From Lewinella sp. IMCC34191 (GTDB lineage Bacteria > Bacteroidota > Bacteroidia > Chitinophagales > Saprospiraceae): a stretch of 64,000 bases of DNA. The stretch is from positions 1 to 64,000 of the forward strand of contig NZ_QNQZ01000008.1 of assembly GCF_003390935.1 (NCBI RefSeq), read 5' to 3'. The notes under the pieces are model-generated. The model saw nothing but the letters and a program-made list of their open reading frames with translations. It made no database searches and had not been told where the DNA came from. The position numbers were made by a program, and so were the translations under genes. Shown piece after piece: positions 53,180 to 62,312 of the stretch (positions are counted from its first letter, which is position 1; each line of letters opens with the position of its first letter).

Positions 53180-54481
53180 GTGCGTTCTTCCCTCTTCCTC
53201 CTTTTCGCTGGAATGCTAGCCTCCTCCCTAACCGGTCAGGCAAGCTTCGTGGTCGAGGAGAAATTGAAATTCGGCCCGCGGGTTTCCCGCACCGGCGCCA
53301 TGATCTTTTTGAAGCTTCCGCTTGAGGAACCCGGTCAGCGGACGATCGACATTAGCTTTTCCACGCCACCCCTGAACGCGCCCGCCCCGCGCGAGCCACA
53401 GGAGTACACCTGGCGGGGAGACGGCATCGGTACGGGGGATACCCTGCAGGCCACTTACAAGATCATTGCCGCGCCGAAGCCGGCCTGGACCGATGATCTA
53501 CTCGATAGTCTGCGCGGGAAGTCGATTGGCTGGCCCGCGCTCGCCCCGGGGGAAGAAGTGGAGCCCTATATCCTGCCCCCGCTGGTCAGGGAGGATATCG
53601 GCCGCACGGAATTCAGTACGCTGAACCGCGCCGATACCAGTCTGGCGGATATCAATCGCCTGATTCGCCGGCTCGACCGTCGAATAGTGACCGTCCGGGA
53701 TCCGGAGAATTTCGATCAGGCACAACCCCTGCTGGAGGACGTATACCGACGGCGGACGACGGCTACTCGGAAGCACCTGCTGTTATCCCTGGCGCTACAG
53801 TACATCGAGGTACCCCACCGGGTGGTGGCCGGCAAGATACTGAGCTACGGAGAGGTGATCGAAAATCAAATATGGGTGGAAGTGCCGGTCGGGGGAAGCT
53901 GGTACCGCGTATTCTACGGGGATGGGGTAGACCGATCCGAATGGATGCCCCCCGAAACTTCCGACCTCTTTCTAGCCTGCTCCTACGACTGGCGCGATCT
54001 GACGCTGGAGGTCCTTAGCGCGGCGGGAGCACCACCTATTCCATCAATCCTATTTACCTCGGCGGAAAGCCTCCTCTTTTATTTCTGGGACCGCAAAAAC
54101 GTGGCGCTGGAACGCGGGCAGTTTAGAAGAGCGGAGGCGATGATCGATTCGCTGCTGATGTATACCCCCAACAGCGTAACCGCCATAACCGAAAAGGGCT
54201 TGATCCTGGCCCAGGCGGGCCGACCGCAGGATGGCATTGCCTATTTGCAGCTGGGTATCCGCAAGGCCGAACTGCCCTCTGAACAGAGTTTTGCGCTGAT
54301 GCAGCTGGCCAGGTACTTCTCCCTGCAACATAATGGGGATGATGCTTTACAGGCCGTGATAAGGGCGTGGCAGATCGAGCCCTTCGACAGAGCGGTGCTG
54401 CTTCAGGATCCGCGCTTTAAGTGGTTATACCAGCAACGCGCGCTGATGAATAAACTGCGGGCTGTACTGAATATGCAATAA
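53180..54481 (+). CDS. Exported protein with degenerate transglutaminase-like domain and TPR-like tail
   Basis: Exported protein of 433 residues, GTG start, signal peptide ending near SLTGQA. The N-terminal beta part is FVVEEKLKFGPRVSRTGAMIFLKLPL. Residues about 190-240 match the transglutaminase-like core layout (TRKHLLLSLALQYIEVPHRVVAGK, then QIWVEVPVGGSWYRVFYGD). However, the usual catalytic Cys position has TRKH, the His-Trp motif has Ile-Trp and the expected Asp is Tyr, so it is probably inactive. The C-terminal part (about 290-433) is helical and TPR-like (RAEAMIDSLLMYTPNSVTAITEKGLILAQAGRPQDGIAYL). Function unknown. Confidence 0.72.
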   Translation: MRSSLFLLFAGMLASSLTGQASFVVEEKLKFGPRVSRTGAMIFLKLPLEEPGQRTIDISFSTPPLNAPAPREPQEYTWRGDGIGTGDTLQATYKIIAAPKPAWTDDLLDSLRGKSIGWPALAPGEEVEPYILPPLVREDIGRTEFSTLNRADTSLADINRLIRRLDRRIVTVRDPENFDQAQPLLEDVYRRRTTATRKHLLLSLALQYIEVPHRVVAGKILSYGEVIENQIWVEVPVGGSWYRVFYGDGVDRSEWMPPETSDLFLACSYDWRDLTLEVLSAAGAPPIPSILFTSAESLLFYFWDRKNVALERGQFRRAEAMIDSLLMYTPNSVTAITEKGLILAQAGRPQDGIAYLQLGIRKAELPSEQSFALMQLARYFSLQHNGDDALQAVIRAWQIEPFDRAVLLQDPRFKWLYQQRALMNKLRAVLNMQ

Positions 54482-54495
54482 CGGGAATATACTGC

Positions 54496-55065
54496 CTATA
54501 GCATGTCGACCTTGCCGCTACCCAGATTATAGTAGGCCGGTACGATCTTCACCTTACCCGCTTCTACGGCTTTGCGGATGATCGGGCTGCGGGTCTTCAG
54601 CTCCTCGGCGGTAAGGCGGGCGTTCTCCTTGACGACGGTATTCACGTCGGCCCCGTCGTCGGTTTTGTCCAGCGCCGGTGCGATATGGGAAAGCAGGTGG
54701 TTGAGGTTGTAGCCGTTATCGCCGCCGTTGACGGCCGCGGTAACCGCACCACAGGCTTCGTGGCCGAGTACCACGATCACCGGCGTACCGATGTGGGCGA
54801 CGGCGTATTCGATACTCGCGATGGAAGAGGTGTTCGCTACGTTGCCGGCTACCCGCACGGTAAAGATTTCCCCCAGGCCGGTGTCAAAGGCTAGTTCGGG
54901 CACGACGCGGCTGTCGGCGCAGCTAAGGATGATAGCGTAGGGTTCCTGACCGGAGGTGAGTTCCCCCCGCCGGGCGGAGTTCTGCAGCTTGCCGTCCAGT
55001 TTGTCGGAGACGAAGCGTTCGTTACCTTTCTTAAGCCGGTCGAGTACCTGGTCGCTATTCATCAT
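54496..55065 (-). CDS. Beta-class carbonic anhydrase
   Basis: Zinc enzyme for reversible CO2 hydration, 189 residues, beta class. Zinc ligands are visible: Cys49 and Asp51 in SCADSRVVPEL, and His102 and Cys105 in GHEACGAV. The FTVRVAGNVA segment follows the first motif. MMNSDQVLDRLKKGNERFV is the usual start of the family. There is no signal peptide, so it is cytoplasmic. It is convergent with the preceding gene, with 14 bp between stops. Confidence 0.95.
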   Translation of the reverse strand: MMNSDQVLDRLKKGNERFVSDKLDGKLQNSARRGELTSGQEPYAIILSCADSRVVPELAFDTGLGEIFTVRVAGNVANTSSIASIEYAVAHIGTPVIVVLGHEACGAVTAAVNGGDNGYNLNHLLSHIAPALDKTDDGADVNTVVKENARLTAEELKTRSPIIRKAVEAGKVKIVPAYYNLGSGKVDML

Positions 55066-55214
55066 GGTGTAAAAGCGGTTTTTGGTTAATGTTCCCTGTT
55101 GGAAATCATTGTGGGGGGTAAATGTTTATTAAACGAGCCATCCTGCCAATCGGCAAGTTTTAAGTGTAGGTACATCTATTTTAGGTGCAGAGGCGTTTGC
55201 CAGAGAAAATAGCT

Positions 55215-55709
55215 ATGTCCGATCCCGGCTATCGAATTCCCGCAACCACCCGCATCGGTCACGTCCATCTTAAGGTGGCCGACCTGGATCGCTCCATGAC
55301 CTTTTACGTGGATATACTGGGGTTTTCCGTTTCTGCCCGTTACGGTAAGCAGGCCGTATTTCTCGCGGCGGGAGGTTACCACCACCTTATCGGACTGAAT
55401 ACCTGGCAGAGCCAGGGGGCGCCGCCCGCTTCCCGGCACGGCGTCGGCCTCTACCATACGGCAATTCTGTATCCGGAACGAAAAGACCTCGCCGTGGCGC
55501 TCCAGCGTCTCCTGGATGTGGAATATCCCCTCACCGGTGCCGCGGACCACGGCGTGAGCGAAGCCCTGTACCTGGACGACCCGGACGGCAACGGCGTGGA
55601 ACTGTATTGGGATCGCCCGGACGCGGACTGGCCGCGCACGTCCACGGGAGAAATCGAAATGTACACCCGCCCCCTGGACCTGGAGGCCTTGTTGGCCTTG
55701 GCCGAATAA
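55215..55709 (+). CDS. VOC family (glyoxalase/dioxygenase-fold) protein
   Basis: Vicinal oxygen chelate protein of 164 residues, with paired beta-alpha-beta modules of the catechol 2,3-dioxygenase/glyoxalase kind. The start at 55215 (MSDPGYRIPATTRIGHVHLKVADLDRS) is chosen for the typical first strand with its metal-ligand His; an in-frame start 30 bp upstream would add unsupported residues. Further ligand candidates are HHLIGLN, GLYHTAIL and the final Glu in NGVELYWD. Substrate unknown. A terminator-like hairpin follows, shared with the convergent gene. Confidence 0.88.
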   Translation: MSDPGYRIPATTRIGHVHLKVADLDRSMTFYVDILGFSVSARYGKQAVFLAAGGYHHLIGLNTWQSQGAPPASRHGVGLYHTAILYPERKDLAVALQRLLDVEYPLTGAADHGVSEALYLDDPDGNGVELYWDRPDADWPRTSTGEIEMYTRPLDLEALLALAE

Positions 55710-55712
55710 AAA

Positions 55713-55742
55713 TGCCCTCCGCACCGGATGGTACGAAGGGCA
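55713..55742 (-). terminator. Intrinsic terminator of PUL 2 end
   Basis: On the minus strand TGCCCTTCG pairs with CGGAGGGCA (one G-T or mismatch position) and is followed by TTTTTATTC. It lies 24 bp after the stop of the T9SS gene at 55766. Confidence 0.8.
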
Positions 55743-55765
55743 CAACGGAATAACACTAAAATATT

Positions 55766-57643
55766 TTACCGCTTGCTCAGCTTCACCGTCAGCTGGCCGT
55801 CGGCCGTAGTGACCAGGGCGACATAGGTACCGGCACGCAGGTCGGCCATCGGCAGCTCAAAGCGATCGGTCGCCGGGGTGAATTCCCGTACCACGCGACC
55901 GGTAGCGTCGAACAACAGCAGGCGCTCCATACGTACGGGAGCGGTGATGGTTACGGATTCAGACGTCGGATTCGGGAAAGCAGCGAGTACGCCGACTTCC
56001 GGCTCGGAGGTCGGTACGGTGGTACTGTTGTAAAAGTAGACGTTATCGATGTACACGGATTCGGTCCGGTAGGGGCGGGCCGAAATGATCAGCTGGCTGA
56101 TGTCGGTCAGGTTGATTCCCGTAAAGTCGGACAGGGCAATGTCCAGCCGAACCCATTCCCCTTTTTCGGTAACCTGGTAGGGGATCTCGAATTCGGTGTC
56201 GTTTCCTTCACCGGGGCCGTCGTCACCAAAATCGACGAGCTTGATCAGCAGTGTATCCAGGTTCTCGGTCCAGTAATCGATGTGGAAGGTATTCATCATG
56301 CTCAGGTCCAAAGCGCTGTCGCCCAGCATCTCTATGCCGGCGTAACCCAGATCGGGGTAAAACTTAACGGCGTTGCCCATGATGGTATCCTCCATAAAGC
56401 CCGACTCACTCCATTCGGCCCGCCAGGTATTCACGGGTACGTCCGTGTAGGCGTCGCTGAATAGCGAAATGATGTCGTCCCCTTCGTGTATGGGGGCGGG
56501 AGCGGCCATCTGCGGGCCTTCCTCTTCTTCCTCCATTTCGGTGGCCTGGCCGCCGAAGTAAACGTCATCCCAGTAGTAGGTAGCGGCTTCCTCCGGCTGG
56601 CTGCCGAAATCGAAAAAGATGGACATCTTGTTGTACATCGATCCCAGGTTGAGGGCGGCGGTACCCGTCGCTTCCATCGCGAAGTCGAAGACCAGGGTGT
56701 CCCAGGCCTCGGCGACGACGGTGTTGGTTTCCGTCTCCACGCTAATGGTATTGTCATTACTTGCCTCTACCTTCAGGCGCACGGGCGTTCCGGCGGTCGG
56801 CGACCATACGCGTACGGAGACGGTCGTGGAATCAGCGGTGAATGGGATGGGGCTGGCGAAACCGGGATCGAAGGGCGATCCACCCCGATCGAGCGTGATC
56901 GTGGTTCCCGCGTAGGTTTGGGCACCGACGATCTTCGTCGTTTGGGCTACCGTGTTTTCCGCATTGGTAGGATCTTCCACCACCTGGGAGGAGGCCCCTT
57001 CGAAGTCGGAAAGTCCGTAGGTCACGTCCTCGTCCTCGAAGGTGACCGGGAGGTCCAGCGGGGTCTCGCCGAGGCTCTCGCCGCCGCTGTAGAAATACAG
57101 GTTATCCAGGTATACGATGCTCTCCTCGGCCGGGGCGCTGGAGATGATGATTTGGGAAATATCGGTCATGTTCATCCCGGCGAAGAGGCCGAGGGGCAGG
57201 TCTACGCTGACCCACTCCCCATTGGGAAGGAACCGGCGTAATTCACTCTCCGTGTTATTCTCCTGGGGCTCGTAGCCGTCGCCACCGAAGTCAACCATTT
57301 TGATCTGGAAGGCGGTACTGTTGGGCGACCAGAAATCGAAGTGGAGGGTCGTGATACCCGCCTCCATGAGGTCGATGGCGTTTTCCCCGGTCATCTCGAT
57401 ACCGGTGAAGGAAAGGTTGCCGTAACGAAGCACCTCGTTGCCGGCTATGGTTTCCCGGGTGAATTCGGCGGCACCGAAATCGGCCCGGTAGGTGTTGACC
57501 GGCACGTCAGTATAAGCGTCGCTGAAGATGCTGATGACATTGTCTGCCTCCTGCATGGGGGCGGGCGGTGCATCCGTCGGGGCCTGCTGGGCAAAGGCCA
57601 GCGTGGGCAGGAGGAGTGCAATGATCGAGTAAAGCTTTTGCAT
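55766..57643 (-). CDS. T9SS secreted glycan-binding-like protein of PUL 2
   Basis: Secreted protein of 625 residues, without a recognisable catalytic domain. Signal peptide ends AFAQQ. Module A (about 30-185, VISIFSDAYTDVPVNTYRADFG) and module C (about 390-540, IISLFSDAYTDVPVNTWRAEW) are near-duplicates. Module B (about 200-370, VTFEDEDVTYGLSDFEGASS to YYWDDVYFGG) matches the three repeats of the lipoprotein encoded upstream. The tail VLAAFPNPTSESVTITAP to LTVKLSKR is a Por secretion domain. It is the last gene of PUL 2 and closed by a terminator. Likely a secreted laminarin-binding or scaffolding protein. Confidence 0.85.
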   Translation of the reverse strand: MQKLYSIIALLLPTLAFAQQAPTDAPPAPMQEADNVISIFSDAYTDVPVNTYRADFGAAEFTRETIAGNEVLRYGNLSFTGIEMTGENAIDLMEAGITTLHFDFWSPNSTAFQIKMVDFGGDGYEPQENNTESELRRFLPNGEWVSVDLPLGLFAGMNMTDISQIIISSAPAEESIVYLDNLYFYSGGESLGETPLDLPVTFEDEDVTYGLSDFEGASSQVVEDPTNAENTVAQTTKIVGAQTYAGTTITLDRGGSPFDPGFASPIPFTADSTTVSVRVWSPTAGTPVRLKVEASNDNTISVETETNTVVAEAWDTLVFDFAMEATGTAALNLGSMYNKMSIFFDFGSQPEEAATYYWDDVYFGGQATEMEEEEEGPQMAAPAPIHEGDDIISLFSDAYTDVPVNTWRAEWSESGFMEDTIMGNAVKFYPDLGYAGIEMLGDSALDLSMMNTFHIDYWTENLDTLLIKLVDFGDDGPGEGNDTEFEIPYQVTEKGEWVRLDIALSDFTGINLTDISQLIISARPYRTESVYIDNVYFYNSTTVPTSEPEVGVLAAFPNPTSESVTITAPVRMERLLLFDATGRVVREFTPATDRFELPMADLRAGTYVALVTTADGQLTVKLSKR

Positions 57644-57669
57644 AAGATCGTTTTAAGTAGTTAGAAAGG

Positions 57670-58485
57670 CTATTCGGGTGCGTAGACCCGGACATAGTCG
57701 ATGACGAATTCCTGCGGGAAGATGGCATCATCTACCTCAGGGCCGCCGAAGTTGCCGCCGATGGCGACGTTGAGTAGGATGTAAAAGGGCTGGTCGAAGG
57801 GCCACACTTCTTCGCTGCGCTCCTCCGGGTCGAAGGTGTACACCAGCTGGTCGTCGACGAAGAAGGAAATCTCCTCCGCCGTCCACTCCGCGGCGTAACG
57901 GTGAAAGCCCTCCTCGATATCGGCGAATTGGCTCTTCTGCGAGCTGCCGTTGTCCCCGTGGCCGGCGGCGGTGTGCAGGGTGGTGAATACCTCGCCGGGT
58001 TCGCGTCCCACGTACTCCAGGATGTCGATCTCTCCACTCAGCGGCCAGCCGACCTCATCGATGTTGGTGCCCAGCATCCAGAAAGCCGGCCAGATGCCCT
58101 GGCCGGTTGCCAGCTTGGCGCGGGTCTCGATGCGCCCGTACTGGAACTCCTTATTGTCTTTGGTCGTGATCCGGGTGGACGTATAGCGGTCGCCGTCCCT
58201 ACGGGCCGTGATGACGAGGTGGCCATCTTCCAGCCGGTGGTTATCCCGGGTGTAGATCTGCCGCTCGTTATTGCCCCAGCCACAAAGGTTGGGGCAACCG
58301 TCGCCGAGTTCGAAGTTCCAGACCGTCGTATCGAGTTCGTCGGCGTTGAATTCATCCGACCAGAGCAACGTACGGTCGCTGCCGCCCGGGGCTCCGGGCT
58401 GGCCGGGTTGGCCGTCCTGACCGAGCTGCACGTTGCAGGCGGCCAGGGAAAGCAGGAGGGGGAGGGCGCAAGAAAAGGCGTGCAT
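57670..58485 (-). CDS. GH16 endo-beta-glucanase (laminarinase-like), lipoprotein
   Basis: Family 16 glycoside hydrolase of 271 residues, probably cutting beta-1,3- or beta-1,3/1,4-glucan. The signal peptide ends LLSLAAC (lipobox Cys 17), followed by a Gly/Pro/Gln linker (GQDGQPGQPGAPGGS). The catalytic motif EIDILE lies near residue 148 (nucleophile first Glu, acid/base last Glu), inside GEIDILEYVG; the short-loop laminarinase form. WPAFWMLG and the final VIDYVRVY match the family. The start is 11 bp from the stop of the second GH16 gene, in one operon. Confidence 0.94.
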   Translation of the reverse strand: MHAFSCALPLLLSLAACNVQLGQDGQPGQPGAPGGSDRTLLWSDEFNADELDTTVWNFELGDGCPNLCGWGNNERQIYTRDNHRLEDGHLVITARRDGDRYTSTRITTKDNKEFQYGRIETRAKLATGQGIWPAFWMLGTNIDEVGWPLSGEIDILEYVGREPGEVFTTLHTAAGHGDNGSSQKSQFADIEEGFHRYAAEWTAEEISFFVDDQLVYTFDPEERSEEVWPFDQPFYILLNVAIGGNFGGPEVDDAIFPQEFVIDYVRVYAPE

Positions 58486-58495
58486 GCTGGAGGAT

Positions 58496-60151
58496 TTACT
58501 GGTATACCCGTACGTAATCCACTTCCATGGACGAGGACTGAAATTCAGGATCGATCGCCCCGCCCAGCGTGCCGCCTACGGCCACGTTGAAGATCAGGAA
58601 GAAGTCGTGGTTGAACGGAATGCCCGCGTTGTTCTCGAAGGTGTGGTACACCTCATCGTCTACGAGGAAGCGGATGGTGTTTTCCGTCCAGATGGTGGTA
58701 TAGACGTGGAATTCCGTCTCGGCGTCTTCCACGGTGGTGCTCTGCGTCACGGCGTTTCCGCCATTATTGCCGGGGAAGTGCAGGGCGGAGAGTACCCGCG
58801 TCGGGTCGTTGCCTACGTGCTCCATCATATCGATCTCGCCGCAGGCCGGCCAGCCCACTTCGTCGAAGTTCGCGCCCAGCATCCACAGAGCCGGCCAGGT
58901 GCCGCCGCCCTCGGGCAGGTTGGCCCGAATCTCGATACGTCCGTAGGTGAACTCGAACTTGTCCATCGTCACGATCCGTCCGGAGGTGAATTCCGAGCCG
59001 CTGAAATTCTCGCGCTGGGCGGTGATGGTCAACATGCCGTCGGCTACGCTTACGTTGTCGGTGCGGTCCGTGTAGTTCTGCGATTCGTTGTTACCCCAGC
59101 CGTCGTTGCCGGTACCGGTGTCGTAGCTCCAGGCGGTGTCGGCCAGTACGTCGCCGTCGAATTCGTCGGCCCAAACCAGGTTATTGAATTCCGGCTCCTC
59201 GTTGCCGCCGCCCCCGCCACCTTGCACGGGCTTTTCGGAGGTAAAGATGTGGTACCAGGCCAGGGCATTGTTGCCGCCCATGACGACCCGTACGACCAGC
59301 CGGTTTTCCGTCAGCGAAAGGATCTCGTAGGTCGAATTGCCCACGTAGTAGCTCATGAAGCCACCCTCGGTGAAGTTCAGCAGGGTACCCCGCGTCTGGC
59401 CGGGAATGTCGTTGGCGACCACGACCGACTCGGAGGGAGACAGGGCCACCAATTGGGGATCGTCCTGTACCTCGTATGCCAGACAGGCGTCCTCACCGCC
59501 CGACCCGCCGGCTACGCTCAGAAAGTCGACGTTGAAGAAGGTGAATCCGAAGTTATTCAGCTCGTAGTACAGATTGTCCCCCTGGCGGCTGAAGATCAGT
59601 TCGTCCTCGTACATACACGTATTGCCTACCTTTTCAAAGGGCGCGGCCTGGTAGTAATTCGCGAAGTAGTTGGCCGTGGCATCGCCGTCGTTTTGCCCCA
59701 CGCCCAGGTGGCCGGGCTCGTCGGCGGCCCAGTACCAGGTCTTGGTTCCGTCGCCGGTAAGCAGGGCGAGAGCCTCGTTATCGTTAAAGGTGCTCTCCAC
59801 GGTAACTTCCGTGCTGCCGGTCGTGGCGATGCCGGCGGTTCCCGAAGCCACCACCGTTACTTGGTAGGTATTGATGCCTACCTGGGTGAAGCGCTTGGTG
59901 AGGCGACCGCTGGGAGCCACCTCCTCGGTGCCGTCGCTAAAGATGTATTTATACGTAATGGCATTATCCGCCGTAGCCACGAAGGTGACCGTACCGCTGC
60001 CGTCCCCGTTCGGGGTGTCCGCCGTTTGTCCCGTCACGTTGGCCTCGATCTGCAGATTGGAGGGCGCGGTGAGATCGCCGAAGGCGTATTCTTCCTGCTC
60101 GCAGGCGACGACCGTTAGGCCGAGCAGCAGCAGTATATAGTGGAATTTCAT
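58496..60151 (-). CDS. Lipoprotein with PKD-like domain and GH16 domain
   Basis: Membrane-anchored GH16 enzyme of 551 residues. Lipobox LTVVAC at residues 12-17. An N-terminal PKD-like domain (about 40-120, TYKYIFSDGTEEVAPSGRLTKRF) is followed by a module of unknown type (about 125-310, ALLTGDGTKTWYWAADEPGHLG, similar to beta-sandwich modules seen in PUL GH16 proteins), a Gly linker (GGGGGG) and the GH16 domain (about 325-551). Catalytic motif GEIDMMEHVG near 438; WPALWMLG and VDYVRVYQ present. Probably acts on the same beta-glucan as the neighbouring GH16. Confidence 0.93.
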   Translation of the reverse strand: MKFHYILLLLGLTVVACEQEEYAFGDLTAPSNLQIEANVTGQTADTPNGDGSGTVTFVATADNAITYKYIFSDGTEEVAPSGRLTKRFTQVGINTYQVTVVASGTAGIATTGSTEVTVESTFNDNEALALLTGDGTKTWYWAADEPGHLGVGQNDGDATANYFANYYQAAPFEKVGNTCMYEDELIFSRQGDNLYYELNNFGFTFFNVDFLSVAGGSGGEDACLAYEVQDDPQLVALSPSESVVVANDIPGQTRGTLLNFTEGGFMSYYVGNSTYEILSLTENRLVVRVVMGGNNALAWYHIFTSEKPVQGGGGGGNEEPEFNNLVWADEFDGDVLADTAWSYDTGTGNDGWGNNESQNYTDRTDNVSVADGMLTITAQRENFSGSEFTSGRIVTMDKFEFTYGRIEIRANLPEGGGTWPALWMLGANFDEVGWPACGEIDMMEHVGNDPTRVLSALHFPGNNGGNAVTQSTTVEDAETEFHVYTTIWTENTIRFLVDDEVYHTFENNAGIPFNHDFFLIFNVAVGGTLGGAIDPEFQSSSMEVDYVRVYQ

Positions 60152-60182
60152 GATCGTTATATTCTTGTTTGGTTAGGTCTCT

Positions 60183-60207
60183 GTTGCGGCGGAGCGCAGG
60201 TAAAGAC
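60183..60207 (+). repeat. GCGCAGGTA dispersed motif, copy h
   Basis: GTTGCGGCGGAGCGCAGGTA followed by AAGAC, in the 80-bp gap between two PUL 2 genes, oriented opposite to them. Confidence 0.75.
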
Positions 60208-60230
60208 ACTTTTTAGTGGGGGAAGCGGAA

Positions 60231-62279
60231 TCAGGGCATCTGCCGGATGTCGTCGAAATAGTAGACCGAATCGTCACCGACCGTACCGAAGTCGAAGAAG
60301 ATCACCACCTTGGAGTAGTCTTGGGTCAGGTCGCCGCCGCTGTAGTCGAAGGTGAGTTCCTCCCACTGATTGGCGACGGTCGTATTTCGGGTCACCTCCA
60401 TGGCGATGTCGCCGTTGCCGGCATTTTCCATCTTCAGCAGTACGGGGATACCGGCCTTGGGCGACCAGACCTTCACGGTTACGGTCGTGGTTTCCGTAAA
60501 GTCGATCGGTTGGGGCAGTTCGCTTACCGCACCGGCCCAGTCCATGGCACCCGTGGGCTTGGTGAACTCACCCACCCGGCCGGACATATTGATGCCGGTT
60601 GGGTCCGGGTTGTCAACAATCGCTACCGCCGCGCCACCGAAGGCCGACAGCGCGTAGTCCGTATCTTCTGATTCGAAGCCGATGGGTAGCTCGTTGACGA
60701 CCTCCTCGCCGCCACCGACGCCTACCTGAGCGATGTCGTCGAAGTAGTAGGTCGCGCCGGTACCGGGATTGCCGAAGTTGAAGAAGACGGCCACCTTGCT
60801 GTATTCGCGGGTCAGGGTCGGATCGGCCTCGGCTCCGCCGTACTCGTAGGTGAGGGTTTCCCAGGCATTCGCCACGGTCGTGTTTTGCGTGACTTCGATG
60901 AAGATGTCTCCGTCCGTACCGTTTTCCACCTTGAGCATCACGGGGATGCCGGCGGCCGGCGACCACACTTTCATGGACAGCTGCGTAGAGGCCGTAAAGT
61001 CGATATTTTCGGGCAAGGCGATGGCCACGCCGCCCCAGGTCTGGGCGCCTTCGGTTTTGATCACCTGACCGACCTTCGCGCTGGTGTTACTTCCCGTGGC
61101 GTCCGGATTGTCGATTAGTTCGAAGGTTGCTCCCCCGAATTCCTCCCAATTGTAGGTCAGGTCGTCGGACTCCAGGGTGATCGGCAGGCTGATCACCGGA
61201 CCTAAATCGGCCATCATGACATCGTCGAAGTAGTAATCCGCACCCGTGCCGGCATTACCGATATCGAAGAATACGACCACTTTGCTGTATTCCCGCGTCA
61301 GGTCGTCCTCACTGAAGTCGAAGGTGACTTCTTCCCACTGATTCGCTACCGAAGTGTAGATGGTGTCGTCGACGAAGATGGCGCCGTCTCCGGCGTTCTC
61401 CAATTTCAGGGTGACGGGCGTACCGACCTGGGGAGCCCATACTTTCATGCTCATCCGCTGTGCCTGACTGAAGTCGATGGGGTCTCCGACTTCCACGAAA
61501 GCACCCGCCCAAACTTCCGAGCCCTCTTGCTTATTCAGTTTCACCACGCGGTCACTGGTGTTGCCGTCATCCGCTGCCGGATTCGCTACTACCTCCGCGC
61601 TTGCCCCCCCGAAGTTGGTAAAGGTGTACTCCCGGCTGGCATCTTCGAAGGTCAGGGGCAGGTATAGCGGATTGGTGATATTCACCTCGACGGTATCGCT
61701 CACCGTTGCCGTGCCGCCACTTCTGGCCTCCACGACCAATTGGTACAATCCGACATTACCGTACTCGTAGCTCACCGTTTCGCCCTCCTGGAAAGAAACC
61801 GGCTCTTCGTCGAGGTCTTCGCCGAAGTAAACCAGGAAGTTAGTTTCCAGGTCCGCCGTCGCGGTCACGTCGATGGAAAGCGGGTTTCCTGCGGTCGGGG
61901 TGACGCTAACGTTCAGGTTTTCCGGAGCGCGGAAGCTGACCGTCAGTTCCTCGGTGTAGGTAGTGGTTTGCCCGTTGATGTTCATGGCTTCCAGGGTGAC
62001 GGTGTACACGCCCTCGTCGTACACGTGGGTGATGGTCTCGCCGGGAGCCAGATTGCCGGAGGCAGCGCCGCCGTCCCCGAAGTCCACGGAGAAGGCCGTT
62101 ACCGCCTGACCGCCGGGGCGGACCGTCACGGTACCGGTGTTGTCGCCGGTGATCTGGAAGTCCAGCGAGAGTTCGCTGGGCATGGCGGCACTATCCAGGT
62201 CGGGCATCATCAACTCGTCCTCACACGCACTGATCGCGAGTACCAGCAGGAGGAAGTAAAATATCGTATTCAGTTTCAT
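60231..62279 (-). CDS. PKD and triple CBM-like repeat lipoprotein (surface glycan-binding)
   Basis: Lipoprotein of 682 residues. Lipobox VLAISACEDE (Cys 19). Two PKD-like domains at about 35-205 (FSVDFGDGGAASGNLAPGETITHVYDEG; FLVYFGEDLDEEPVSFQEGETVSYEYG) are followed by three repeats of about 155 residues starting near 210, 365 and 520: LPLTFEDASREYTFTNFGGAS, LPITLESDDLTYNWEEFGGAT and LPIGFESEDTDYALSAFGGAA. Each contains a MKVW(A/S)P..G.PV(T/M)LK.EN.G-type core and ends YYFDD. Third gene after SusC/SusD, the usual place of a surface glycan-binding protein that captures beta-glucan. Confidence 0.87.
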   Translation of the reverse strand: MKLNTIFYFLLLVLAISACEDELMMPDLDSAAMPSELSLDFQITGDNTGTVTVRPGGQAVTAFSVDFGDGGAASGNLAPGETITHVYDEGVYTVTLEAMNINGQTTTYTEELTVSFRAPENLNVSVTPTAGNPLSIDVTATADLETNFLVYFGEDLDEEPVSFQEGETVSYEYGNVGLYQLVVEARSGGTATVSDTVEVNITNPLYLPLTFEDASREYTFTNFGGASAEVVANPAADDGNTSDRVVKLNKQEGSEVWAGAFVEVGDPIDFSQAQRMSMKVWAPQVGTPVTLKLENAGDGAIFVDDTIYTSVANQWEEVTFDFSEDDLTREYSKVVVFFDIGNAGTGADYYFDDVMMADLGPVISLPITLESDDLTYNWEEFGGATFELIDNPDATGSNTSAKVGQVIKTEGAQTWGGVAIALPENIDFTASTQLSMKVWSPAAGIPVMLKVENGTDGDIFIEVTQNTTVANAWETLTYEYGGAEADPTLTREYSKVAVFFNFGNPGTGATYYFDDIAQVGVGGGEEVVNELPIGFESEDTDYALSAFGGAAVAIVDNPDPTGINMSGRVGEFTKPTGAMDWAGAVSELPQPIDFTETTTVTVKVWSPKAGIPVLLKMENAGNGDIAMEVTRNTTVANQWEELTFDYSGGDLTQDYSKVVIFFDFGTVGDDSVYYFDDIRQMP

Positions 62280-62312
62280 AACTGTAGTTGTATTAGGATG
62301 CGGGGTACTCGC

